10,698 bases of DNA from ANME-2 cluster archaeon (lineage in GTDB: Archaea > Halobacteriota > Methanosarcinia > Methanosarcinales > Methanocomedenaceae): contig JAMJFQ010000057.1 in assembly GCA_023544605.1 (NCBI GenBank), positions 1 to 10,698 of the forward strand, read 5' to 3'. The notes under the pieces were generated by a model that did no database searches, was not told the DNA's origin, and saw only the letters and a list, made by a program, of their open reading frames with translations. A program made the translations under genes and the position numbers. Below are positions 1 to 6,195 of this stretch, one piece after another (the stretch's first letter is position 1; each line of letters opens with the position of its first letter).

Positions 1-474
1 CTGAACCTGGCAGATATCGCCAACAAACTTGGTGTACCGTATAATCCAAAAAAATTCGATGGTGTAGTATACAGGACCGATGGACCAAAAGCAACAACGA
101 TTTTTTTAAAGAACGGTAATATCGTATGCAACCTGAAAAAATTCGAAGATATAAATAAGTGGGAACCTGTATTCGAGAATATCTTAAAGATGGTTGACAT
201 TGAGCATGATAGAATAGAAGTTGAAATACAGAATATCGTCACAACCGCAGAACTGGGAACGATCCTTGATCTCACACATTTGACAGTCCAGCTTGGACTT
301 GAAAATGTGGAATATCACCCGGAAAGTTTCGTAGGGCTTGTGTACCGTGTACCCGAATATAATGCCACACTTATGATATTCAGGACCGGCAAGGTCAATA
401 TTTTAGGTACAAAAAAACCGGGCGATGCAGAAAAGGCTTTCAATACATTACGAAACATCATAAATAACGATTGA
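1..474 (+). CDS. tbp: TATA-binding protein (TBP), 5'-truncated by the window edge, divergent first repeat
   Basis: General transcription factor that binds promoter TATA boxes and, with TFB, recruits archaeal RNA polymerase. The frame is open from base 1, so the window holds 157 codons and the N-terminus is cut off (archaeal TBPs are about 180-185 residues). Two TBP repeats are visible. The second (codons ~68-155) is canonical: FVGLVYR, then MIFRTGK, with the two DNA-intercalating Phe at codons 110 and 127. The first (codons ~1-62) keeps F19 and VVYR, but in a gapless alignment to usual archaeal TBPs the second intercalating Phe falls on Leu36, the usual GSGK turn reads KNGN, and TGAK reads NLKK. 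The gene looks more AT-rich than the genes after it. It is followed 41 bp later by mtrE in the same direction. It may be a TBP paralogue rather than the housekeeping copy (inference). Family assignment is firm; the special role is not. Confidence 0.88.
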   Translation: MNLADIANKLGVPYNPKKFDGVVYRTDGPKATTIFLKNGNIVCNLKKFEDINKWEPVFENILKMVDIEHDRIEVEIQNIVTTAELGTILDLTHLTVQLGLENVEYHPESFVGLVYRVPEYNATLMIFRTGKVNILGTKKPGDAEKAFNTLRNIINND

Positions 475-480
475 ATTAGA

Positions 481-489
481 AATGTATAT
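481..489 (+). promoter_or_regulatory. Possible TATA box of the mtr operon
   Basis: AATGTATAT lies in the 41-bp gap between the TBP gene and mtrE, centred about 30 bases before the mtrE ATG. Archaeal transcription normally starts roughly 22-27 bases downstream of the TATA centre, which would give a leader of only a few bases. That would fit the absence of a well-placed Shine-Dalgarno site before mtrE (the best match, TAGGT at 498-502, is 13 bases away). Purines at 478-482 could be a BRE. The alternative is co-transcription with the TBP gene. The match to consensus is only moderate. Confidence 0.3.
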
Positions 490-515
490 CGGGACGTTAG
501 GTCATTAAACCCCTC

Positions 516-1400
516 ATGCTCCAGTTATTACTTCTGGGCAGTGCCCTTGCAGGGCTCCTTGCATTTCTGGCAGCCATATTTGAGAATGAAGACTCAGATG
601 CCGGTTCTGCCAGCAACCCCAATTCACAGGTACAGCTGGCACCCCAGATAGAACACCTGCATAGATATTATAACAAGGCCATAGCAGGCGAGCCTCCCCA
701 GAATGCCCTCTGGGCGGCCCTGGCTGCCACTATTGCCTACATATTATACTCCCGGTTGGGAATGGACCCAATCCCAGGTGTTATTCTTGGTTCCGTCCTC
801 GGTGCGCTCATTGCATCATTATTACAGGGAATGTACGGCTCACTTGCCCACATTTCCCGCATCGCCAGCATGAAGAACTTCAAGCAAATGCTCTACTGGG
901 ACAGCTTGCTCTCCCCCCTGCCCCTTTCCATGACCTATACATTCTTTAGCGCCCTGTGTCTCACCCTGTTGTCCTTTGTGATACACGGCCTGCTTGGCAG
1001 CCCCTTCCCCGTTCCACTCATAGCCATGTTCCTCGGGTTCACCCTTGGTGCCATTGCATCATCCACCGGGGATGTACATTACGGGGCCGAGCGGCTGTAC
1101 CAGCACTATACGTTCGGGTCCGGCATTGCCATATCCAAGCAGGGGGACATTGATGTGAAAGGCGAATACGGTTACCGTAATTCTGTAGACACACCATACT
1201 TTACCTTGCGTTTCGGCGGACCGGTGACCGGACTGACTTTTGGCCTTTTGATATTGATTGATACACTTTCCAGGACATCTGGTAGTGTATGGACATCCGT
1301 CATTCTTGAATTTTCAATAATCGCACTCATACTTATCTTCATAATCTATCTTGAAAAATATACTCGGGACCGCTATGGTCCATTTGAGGAGGGAAAATAA
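516..1400 (+). CDS. mtrE: Tetrahydromethanopterin S-methyltransferase subunit E
   Basis: Integral membrane subunit of the Mtr complex, which transfers the methyl group between methyl-H4MPT and coenzyme M and couples this to Na+ transport. The 294 residues match the family length. An N-terminal membrane helix (about 2-22) is followed by the family signature NPNSQVQLAPQ (34-44), then further helices around 65-108, 138-180, 235-255 and 260-282. STGDVHYGAER (183-193) and FGGPVTG (233-239) are typical MtrE motifs. Asp186 in the first is the conserved acidic residue that the family literature discusses for Na+ translocation (from memory). The start is ATG 516: it gives the expected N-terminal helix, although no well-spaced Shine-Dalgarno site precedes it. 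It is the first gene of the mtrEDCBAFGH order. The first 30 residues, the helix interiors and the C-terminus look clearly diverged from Methanosarcina MtrE. Confidence 0.95.
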   Translation: MLQLLLLGSALAGLLAFLAAIFENEDSDAGSASNPNSQVQLAPQIEHLHRYYNKAIAGEPPQNALWAALAATIAYILYSRLGMDPIPGVILGSVLGALIASLLQGMYGSLAHISRIASMKNFKQMLYWDSLLSPLPLSMTYTFFSALCLTLLSFVIHGLLGSPFPVPLIAMFLGFTLGAIASSTGDVHYGAERLYQHYTFGSGIAISKQGDIDVKGEYGYRNSVDTPYFTLRFGGPVTGLTFGLLILIDTLSRTSGSVWTSVILEFSIIALILIFIIYLEKYTRDRYGPFEEGK

Positions 1401-2129
1401 ATGGACCCGGTAACGGCAATGTTCTTGATTATCGCGGGGGGCGTGCTGGTGGGTGTTTGCGTGCATTTCATCCCTGCCAGTGCAGTTGGTGCCATGTCCG
1501 CATCGACCGGTATTGCCACAGGCCCTTCCATGCTCTCATTCGGTGCCGGGCTTTCCGGCATCCTGTCTGCTTCATTTGCCCTGGATTCGGGTCTGGCAGC
1601 AATGCTTGCCTCCGGGGCTGCCGGTTCCACACTGATGGTGGTGCTGACCATACTGGGCGGTAACCTGGTGAATGCCTTTGGGACAGGTGTACCACCGGTT
1701 TCAGGGCAAACCGCCAGCGGGCAGTCCGTACTGGGCAGCAGCACTAAGGATGCGATCACAGGATGGGAACAAAAGCCCTTTGTTACTCCAGGCACCGATG
1801 GTCATGGCATGCCTGTACAGACCGCAATAAGTGGTGTAATTGGCGGAATAATAGGGGGACTGGGAGGTGCCATGGTGTTCTTCGGAGTACAGTTCATGTT
1901 TGTACCGGTCAGCCAGGAAGCAGCGGGCTTATCCGGGATGATAGCAGCAGGCATATTCCTTATTAACTGTGTACTGCCCGCATATACCCTTGTGGGGAAG
2001 ACCGAAGGCATGTTTGATCGGAAGATGTTGAGAGTTCCAAAGACATTCCTGTCATGCCTCATCGTCAGCACATTTCTGGCACTAATAATATATTCGACGT
2101 CAACGTATGCTTCAATGGGGGCGACCTGA
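1401..2129 (+). CDS. mtrD: Tetrahydromethanopterin S-methyltransferase subunit D
   Basis: Integral membrane subunit of Mtr, 242 residues, forming with MtrC and MtrE the membrane part of the complex. Recognised by VCVHFIPASAVGAM near residue 20, the Gly/Ala-rich helices that follow, GTGVPPVSGQ near residue 95, and the hydrophilic segment TPGTDGHGMP, which precedes a glycine-rich helix (ISGVIGGIIGGLGGAM). About six membrane helices can be drawn. ATG 1401 follows the mtrE stop with no gap, and GAGGAGGG at 1386-1393 is a strong Shine-Dalgarno site inside the mtrE end, so translation is probably coupled. It ends directly against mtrC. Other frames here hold long ORFs, but they lack family features and have skewed composition. 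Confidence 0.95.
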   Translation: MDPVTAMFLIIAGGVLVGVCVHFIPASAVGAMSASTGIATGPSMLSFGAGLSGILSASFALDSGLAAMLASGAAGSTLMVVLTILGGNLVNAFGTGVPPVSGQTASGQSVLGSSTKDAITGWEQKPFVTPGTDGHGMPVQTAISGVIGGIIGGLGGAMVFFGVQFMFVPVSQEAAGLSGMIAAGIFLINCVLPAYTLVGKTEGMFDRKMLRVPKTFLSCLIVSTFLALIIYSTSTYASMGAT

Positions 2130-2882
2130 ATGAGTACAGGAACCTCTGCAACATCGGGTGGTGCTGACATTCCATCCCTTAAATTATTCCTAATTTCAAT
2201 AATCACTGGACTGGCAGCCATTTACCTTCAAGGATATACTGCTGCCTATGTCTTTATTTTAATTCCACTTATCTGGCCCGCTTTCGTAAGCAGTGCCAAT
2301 GGTGTACGCAGCCTGGCAAGTTATGGTCTGGGCACAGGCACGTCATCCATAGGGTACTGGGGGACGGCAGTAGGTGCAACAACCGTGTATGCCGGCATGC
2401 AGATGGGTCTAAGCCCCATAGTTGAGATTTCAGCAGCCTTAGCGGGCGGGGCTATTACAGGTATTTGTGCCCAGAAGATCATCAAGATGAGAATTCCGGT
2501 GATGGTACGGGAAAGCGCTATACTTGCAGCATCCACAGCCGTGATAATCAGGTTCCTTGCAGGACTGTTCCCGGAGCAGGTGAGCTTGCTGTTCCCGTTG
2601 ATGTATATTGCCGTGACCCTGGCTGTCCTGCATCCGTACAACGGTAGTATGGGTGCCGGCGAGAACCAGCGCAGAACCCTGTGGCTGTCGAGGGTGGAAG
2701 CATCCATGACCACAGCTGTATTCGGACTGGTACTACTGTTTATCTTTCCGTCAATGACAGGCGCCGGGATAATACTGGTAAGTGCCCTGGGATTTGCAAT
2801 TTTTATCAGGGGCTGGTACCGAATGGTGAAAAAAGAGATATATGGAATGTCATGGACCGGTTTTCCGGCTGCCGAACATTGA
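2130..2882 (+). CDS. mtrC: Tetrahydromethanopterin S-methyltransferase subunit C
   Basis: Integral membrane subunit of Mtr, 250 residues, with about seven hydrophobic segments. Family features are SYGLGTGTSSIGYWGTAVG (about 65-83), the cytoplasmic-looking segment LHPYNGSMGAGENQRRTLW (about 167-185), and a C-terminal tail with a basic membrane border (GWYRMVKKEIYGMSW). ATG 2130 directly follows the mtrD stop codon (TGAATG), with a G-run at 2117-2121 as ribosome site. The N-terminal dozen residues are polar (Ser/Thr/Gly-rich) before the first helix. It sits between mtrD and mtrB in the standard order. Identification is by motifs and position together. Confidence 0.93.
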   Translation: MSTGTSATSGGADIPSLKLFLISIITGLAAIYLQGYTAAYVFILIPLIWPAFVSSANGVRSLASYGLGTGTSSIGYWGTAVGATTVYAGMQMGLSPIVEISAALAGGAITGICAQKIIKMRIPVMVRESAILAASTAVIIRFLAGLFPEQVSLLFPLMYIAVTLAVLHPYNGSMGAGENQRRTLWLSRVEASMTTAVFGLVLLFIFPSMTGAGIILVSALGFAIFIRGWYRMVKKEIYGMSWTGFPAAEH

Positions 2883-2891
2883 GGTGCCAAA

Positions 2892-3200
2892 ATGTATGCT
2901 ATAATAGACCCTGATGAAAAGGTTGCCCTTGACCCATACAACGGCATCATTGCCAAAATGGACGAAGAACGTGTGCAGGCAAACCTTGCCGTGGTATCTG
3001 ACCAGATAGATACACTCGAGGCAGTTGCCAGTGACCTTATGCACTCCCTTGACCCTGGAACCACCCCACTCCTCTCTTACCCCAACCGGGAAGGGATATA
3101 CCTGAACCTGGGCAGGATCACCAACCTTGTATACGGCATCATCCTGGGACTCTTCATAAGTGCCATCGCTCTCTATATTCTTTATGGGGGTGACCTGTGA
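2892..3200 (+). CDS. mtrB: Tetrahydromethanopterin S-methyltransferase subunit B
   Basis: Small Mtr subunit, 102 residues, with a soluble N-terminal part and a single C-terminal membrane helix. The N-terminus MYAIIDPDEKVALDPYNG and the segment GREG-like NREGIYLNLGRITNLVYG leading into the helix (about residues 76-98) are typical of MtrB. The ribosome site TGAGGTG (2880-2886) includes the mtrC stop codon and lies 5 bases before ATG 2892. The gene ends at TGA 3198-3200, overlapping the mtrA ATG by one base. In the complex MtrB, with MtrA, F and G, contributes single-helix anchors around the multi-helix C/D/E core (family knowledge). Confidence 0.92.
   Translation: MYAIIDPDEKVALDPYNGIIAKMDEERVQANLAVVSDQIDTLEAVASDLMHSLDPGTTPLLSYPNREGIYLNLGRITNLVYGIILGLFISAIALYILYGGDL
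3186..3193 (+). promoter_or_regulatory. Shine-Dalgarno site deciding the mtrA start
   Basis: GGGGGTGA ends 6 bases before ATG 3200 but only 3 bases before the in-frame GTG at 3197. The spacing favours ATG 3200, which overlaps the mtrB stop as TGATG. Confidence 0.6.
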
Positions 3201-3898
3201 TGGGTTCCACTATACCCAACTGGCCCCCGGTGTCAGGTGAATATCTGACAGGCGATCCCGGCTTACATGCAGCCGTTGTCACCCTTGCCAGTGAACTGGA
3301 CAAGGAACACCTGATACAGTACAGTGCTATTGCAGGTTCTATGAAGACCGAGAACATCGGTATTGAAAAAGTGGTTGCCAATATTGTGTCCAATACCAAT
3401 ATACGGTATCTTGTGATATGCGGGGCCGAAGTGCACGGACACCTGGCAGGAGATGCACTTATGGCTATGCACCGCAGCGGTATCGATAATGATGGCCGTA
3501 TCGTCGGGGCAAATGGTGCTATTCCATATATTACCAATATTGATTCCGATACCATCAATATCTGGCGCAGCCAGGTGGAGATAATCGACCTGATGAACGT
3601 GGAGGACATGAATAAGATAGTGCAGGCATTAGACGGCCTGGCCCCCAAAGAAGAGTTTGAAGGCGAGCCGTTGCAGATATCCTTTGGTGGTGGTGGTGAG
3701 ATTGTTGAAGAAGGCATAACAGTCATTTCTCCTGAACTGGTCTCACTGGAATCCAGGATAAGAGCCATAGAATCCGAGGTAAAGGACCTGGGCAAGGTAC
3801 AGAAGATCATATCCGGCCTGTACTCAGGGATGTTCCAGGGTTTTGTCATCGGTTTTGTGATAACGTTCATCCTGTTGTTGTTGAGGCGGTTGATATGA
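3200..3898 (+). CDS. mtrA: Tetrahydromethanopterin S-methyltransferase subunit A, corrinoid-binding
   Basis: Carries the cobamide that accepts the methyl group from methyl-H4MPT (via MtrH) and passes it to coenzyme M. The 232 residues comprise a cytoplasmic corrinoid domain (about 1-165), a linker containing a Gly4 run (about 161-166), a charged helical stretch (about 185-205) and one C-terminal membrane helix (about 209-230) ending in basic residues. Motifs visible are SGEYLTGDP, KTENIGIEKVVANIVSN, AEVHGH and GANGAIPYI. The second His of VHGH, His81 in this numbering, aligns with the cobalt-ligand His of the family. ATG 3200 is preferred over the in-frame GTG at 3197 because of Shine-Dalgarno spacing; the difference is one residue. 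It overlaps mtrB by one base and mtrF by four (ATGA). Confidence 0.96.
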   Translation: MGSTIPNWPPVSGEYLTGDPGLHAAVVTLASELDKEHLIQYSAIAGSMKTENIGIEKVVANIVSNTNIRYLVICGAEVHGHLAGDALMAMHRSGIDNDGRIVGANGAIPYITNIDSDTINIWRSQVEIIDLMNVEDMNKIVQALDGLAPKEEFEGEPLQISFGGGGEIVEEGITVISPELVSLESRIRAIESEVKDLGKVQKIISGLYSGMFQGFVIGFVITFILLLLRRLI

Positions 3899-4110
3899 AG
3901 GAGAAACAGACCATACCTGCGATCGGTACTCCGAATACCAGGGAGATTGACAGGATGGTGAAGGATTTGGGGCGCAGGGTCATGATCATAGGACGGGACC
4001 AGCGTACTTTTGCCGGAATTGCCCATCCCGTTGCCAGGTTGTACCTTGTTGTGGGGCTCGTGATAGGATTGTTACTGCTGCTTCTGGGAGTGATTGGACA
4101 TGGATTATGA
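3895..4110 (+). CDS. mtrF: Tetrahydromethanopterin S-methyltransferase subunit F
   Basis: Small Mtr subunit, 71 residues: a charged N-terminal part (about 1-46) and one strongly hydrophobic C-terminal helix (about 49-69, LYLVVGLVIGLLLLLLGV). The segment RVMIIGRDQRTFAGIAHPVAR before the helix follows the MtrF pattern (..R.QLIARNQKL.SG..). ATG 3895 overlaps the mtrA stop as ATGA, with GAGG at 3883-3886 as a ribosome site. Its 3' end overlaps mtrG by 11 bases in another frame. Position between mtrA and mtrG in the usual gene order supports the call, which sequence alone would make only moderately secure for so short a protein. Confidence 0.88.
   Translation: MKEKQTIPAIGTPNTREIDRMVKDLGRRVMIIGRDQRTFAGIAHPVARLYLVVGLVIGLLLLLLGVIGHGL
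4087..4093 (+). promoter_or_regulatory. Shine-Dalgarno site for mtrG inside mtrF
   Basis: GGAGTGA ends 6 bases before ATG 4100. It lies within the mtrF coding sequence and supports an mtrG start that overlaps mtrF by 11 bases. Confidence 0.55.
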
Positions 4111-4264
4111 TACATTGATGGAACGGCTGGATAAGATAGAGACCACTGTTGAATTCTCATCCGGCGAGATATTACAGCAAAGAGGGACCATGATTGGCAG
4201 ATGGATTGGCATACTTTACGGTATGGTGGCGGCACTGTTATTGGTCAACCTGCTGGGGATTTAG
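4100..4264 (+). CDS. mtrG: Tetrahydromethanopterin S-methyltransferase subunit G, short form
   Basis: Small Mtr subunit of only 54 residues, easily missed by length cut-offs. It begins MDYDTLMERLDKIETTVEF, a heptad-like charged helix, followed by SGEILQQRGTMIGRWIGILYG and a single membrane helix (about 34-54) ending at the C-terminus. The pattern LEKIE...VEF...E..QR.G...GR.IGILYG is characteristic of MtrG. Family members I recall are longer (about 70-86 residues), mostly through a longer N-terminus, so this copy is near the minimum. ATG 4100 has its own Shine-Dalgarno site and overlaps the end of mtrF by 11 bases; the TAG stop (4262-4264) lies within the mtrH ribosome site. The gene order A-F-G-H agrees. 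Confidence 0.9.
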   Translation: MDYDTLMERLDKIETTVEFSSGEILQQRGTMIGRWIGILYGMVAALLLVNLLGI

Positions 4265-4269
4265 GTGAT
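4263..4269 (+). promoter_or_regulatory. Shine-Dalgarno site for mtrH overlapping the mtrG stop
   Basis: AGGTGAT is complementary to the usual archaeal 16S 3' end (AUCACCUCC) and lies 3 bases before ATG 4273. It fixes the mtrH start there rather than at the longer in-frame ATG 4201, which lies within mtrG. Confidence 0.6.
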
Positions 4270-4272
4270 AGT

Positions 4273-5193
4273 ATGTTCAAGTATGCACGGCATCAGAAGG
4301 TAATAGAGATAGGGAATGTGAAAATAGGAGGCAATGTGGGCGAGAATCCCACGGTATTGATACCCACCATCTTTTATGACGGCCATAACATCGTGGATGA
4401 CAAGCAGAACATCTTTGACGAGAAGAAGGCCGAAGAGAAGATACGCGAAGTAGAGGAAGCGGGAGATAAGCACCATATACCTTACATTTTCCAGGTGGTA
4501 GGTCTTACCCCTGAACTCATGGTCAAGGGGCTGGACTTTGTGGCTGACCATACCGATGCGCCCCTTATCATAGATTCTGCCGACCTTGAGTCAAGAATAG
4601 TCGGTCTGGACCATGTATCAGGGAACGGCTATGCCAGACGTACCCTGTACAATGCTATCAATATGATGATAGACGAAGAAGAAATTGCAGCACTTACCCG
4701 CTCAAAGATAGAGGCCACTGTCATCCTGGGATTCAATATGCAGGACCCTTCGGTGAAAGCACGGACAGCTCTGCTGGAAGATGGTGGCGGTTTTGTGGAT
4801 AAGGGGCTTTTGACCATTGCAAAAGAATGCGGGTTTGAAAAGATACTCTACGACCCCGGAGTGCAGCCATTTGGCCAGGGCGCAGGTTCTTCATTCAGGT
4901 TGCTGTCTGTGGTCAAGGCATTGTACGGTTTGCCTACAGGTGTGGGCGCCCACAATATACCCAGTTCATGGGCCTGGCTTCACAAGAATGCTGAAAAGGA
5001 ATATCGCAGGATAGCCGATATATCAGCCAATACCATAGGCATTACAGCCGGTGCCAATTCGCTGTTCATAGGGCCGGTGGAGAATGCCAAGTATGCGGCG
5101 CCTGCCGTTGCCATGACAGACATCCTGATGGCGGATTCATTGCAGGATTTCGGCATTGAGCATGCAGAAGACCACCCCTACGAACTTGCGTGA
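4273..5193 (+). CDS. mtrH: Tetrahydromethanopterin S-methyltransferase subunit H
   Basis: Soluble methyltransferase subunit that moves the methyl group between methyl-H4MPT and the corrinoid of MtrA; a TIM-barrel pterin-binding protein related to other corrinoid-dependent methyltransferases. From ATG 4273 it is 306 residues, close to the family length of about 310. The N-terminus MFKYARHQKVIEIGNVKIGG matches the family start (MF.F...Q.V..I..VKIGG). Later motifs are ENPTVLIPTIFYDGH, APLIIDSAD, ATVILGFNMQDPS, ILYDPGVQPFGQGAGSS and GLPTGVGAHNIPSSW. The frame is open upstream to ATG 4201, but those residues overlap mtrG and do not match MtrH. It closes the mtrEDCBAFGH cluster; mer follows after 9 bases. 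Confidence 0.96.
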   Translation: MFKYARHQKVIEIGNVKIGGNVGENPTVLIPTIFYDGHNIVDDKQNIFDEKKAEEKIREVEEAGDKHHIPYIFQVVGLTPELMVKGLDFVADHTDAPLIIDSADLESRIVGLDHVSGNGYARRTLYNAINMMIDEEEIAALTRSKIEATVILGFNMQDPSVKARTALLEDGGGFVDKGLLTIAKECGFEKILYDPGVQPFGQGAGSSFRLLSVVKALYGLPTGVGAHNIPSSWAWLHKNAEKEYRRIADISANTIGITAGANSLFIGPVENAKYAAPAVAMTDILMADSLQDFGIEHAEDHPYELA

Positions 5194-5202
5194 GGTCTGG
5201 AT

Positions 5203-6183
5203 ATGGTACGCTTTGGTATTGAGTTCTTAGCAAATGAAACCGCAGATACACTGGCAGAAATGATACGGTTCTCTGAGGAGAACGGCATTGAATATGCCTG
5301 GATAACAGACCACTATAACAACCGCGATTCCTTTTCATTACTGACTTATATAGCTGCCAGGACATCCACTATTAAACTGGGGACAGGTGTCACGAATCCG
5401 TACACAAGGGCCGCCCCGCAACTGGCATCTGCTATCGCTACCGTTGACGAGGTATCAGGCGGCAGGGCTGTGTTCGGTATCGGTCCTGGGGATAAGATGA
5501 CATTTGAGAACCTGGGTGTTAAGTGGACAAAACCACTGCGGACCGTTAGGGAGACAGTGGAAGTAGTGAGGCGCCTCACATCCGGTGAGTCAATCTCCTA
5601 CAATGGCGAAGTGATCTCAATAAAGAAGGCAAAACTCAATTTCGGTAACAATACGGTGCCTGTATACATTGGTGCACAGGGTCCGGGTATGCTGAAACTG
5701 GCCGGTGAGATGGGGGACGGGGCACTGGTTAATGCCTCACATCCCAGGGACTTTGAGTTTGCCCTCAAGATGCTAAAAGAAGGTGCACTCGGCAGGGACT
5801 TCTCGCAGTTCGATGTAGGTGCATATACCAGTTTTTCGGTAGCCAGTAGTCGCGAAAAGGCTATAGCAGCTGCAAAGCCTGTTGTGGCATTTATCACAGC
5901 CGGCTCCCCGCCTGATGTGATCAAACGACACGGCATACCAGAGGAAGATCACACCAGGCTCACATCGGCTTTTAAAGAAGGGTTCAAACAGGCTATTGAG
6001 ACTGTTACGGATGATATGATGTCGGCGTTCTCCATCTGCGGGACCCCTGATGACTGCATAGAGCAGATCCATGAACTGGTAGGTGCGGGAGTAACCCAGA
6101 TAGTGGTGGGTTCGCCCATAGGACCTGACAGGACAGAAGCGATCAAACTGGTCGGAAAAGAAATAATCCCTGCAATGGGGTGA
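5203..6183 (+). CDS. mer: F420-dependent 5,10-methylene-H4MPT reductase
   Basis: Cytoplasmic enzyme that interconverts methylene-H4MPT and methyl-H4MPT with reduced F420, the step next to Mtr in the C1 pathway. Its 326 residues form a bacterial-luciferase-like TIM barrel. Mer-type motifs are MVRFGIEFLANE at the start, YAWITDHYNNRD (about 32-43), KLGTGVTNPYTRAAPQ, SAIATVDEVSGGRA, FGIGPGDKMTFENLG (about 90-104), VYIGAQGPGMLKLAGE, VVAFITAGSPP and VVGSPIGPD near the end. One internal segment, SYNGEVISIKKAKLNF (about 131-146), is more like the wider F420-dependent luciferase-like family than like the Mer proteins I recall, so a Mer-like paralogue cannot be fully excluded. The ribosome site TGAGGT (5191-5196) contains the mtrH stop. 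Direct linkage to mtrH supports the Mer role. Confidence 0.87.
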   Translation: MVRFGIEFLANETADTLAEMIRFSEENGIEYAWITDHYNNRDSFSLLTYIAARTSTIKLGTGVTNPYTRAAPQLASAIATVDEVSGGRAVFGIGPGDKMTFENLGVKWTKPLRTVRETVEVVRRLTSGESISYNGEVISIKKAKLNFGNNTVPVYIGAQGPGMLKLAGEMGDGALVNASHPRDFEFALKMLKEGALGRDFSQFDVGAYTSFSVASSREKAIAAAKPVVAFITAGSPPDVIKRHGIPEEDHTRLTSAFKEGFKQAIETVTDDMMSAFSICGTPDDCIEQIHELVGAGVTQIVVGSPIGPDRTEAIKLVGKEIIPAMG

Positions 6184-6195
6184 TGAGGAACTAAT

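Noticed and set aside
1373..1795. Long - strand ORF opposite mtrD (also 1802-2221, 2321-3064 and 3154-4026 opposite the mtr genes)
   Set aside because: They mirror strongly supported mtr genes on the other strand; their translations are Pro/Ser-rich or low-complexity without recognisable motifs, and they have no operon context.
3684..3698. GGT repeat run in mtrA, considered as a microsatellite or phase-variable tract
   Set aside because: It is a triplet run encoding the Gly4 linker; length changes would keep the frame, so there is no sign of switching.
4201..4272. N-terminal extension of mtrH from ATG 4201
   Set aside because: These bases encode mtrG in another frame, the extra residues do not match MtrH, and a Shine-Dalgarno site precedes ATG 4273.
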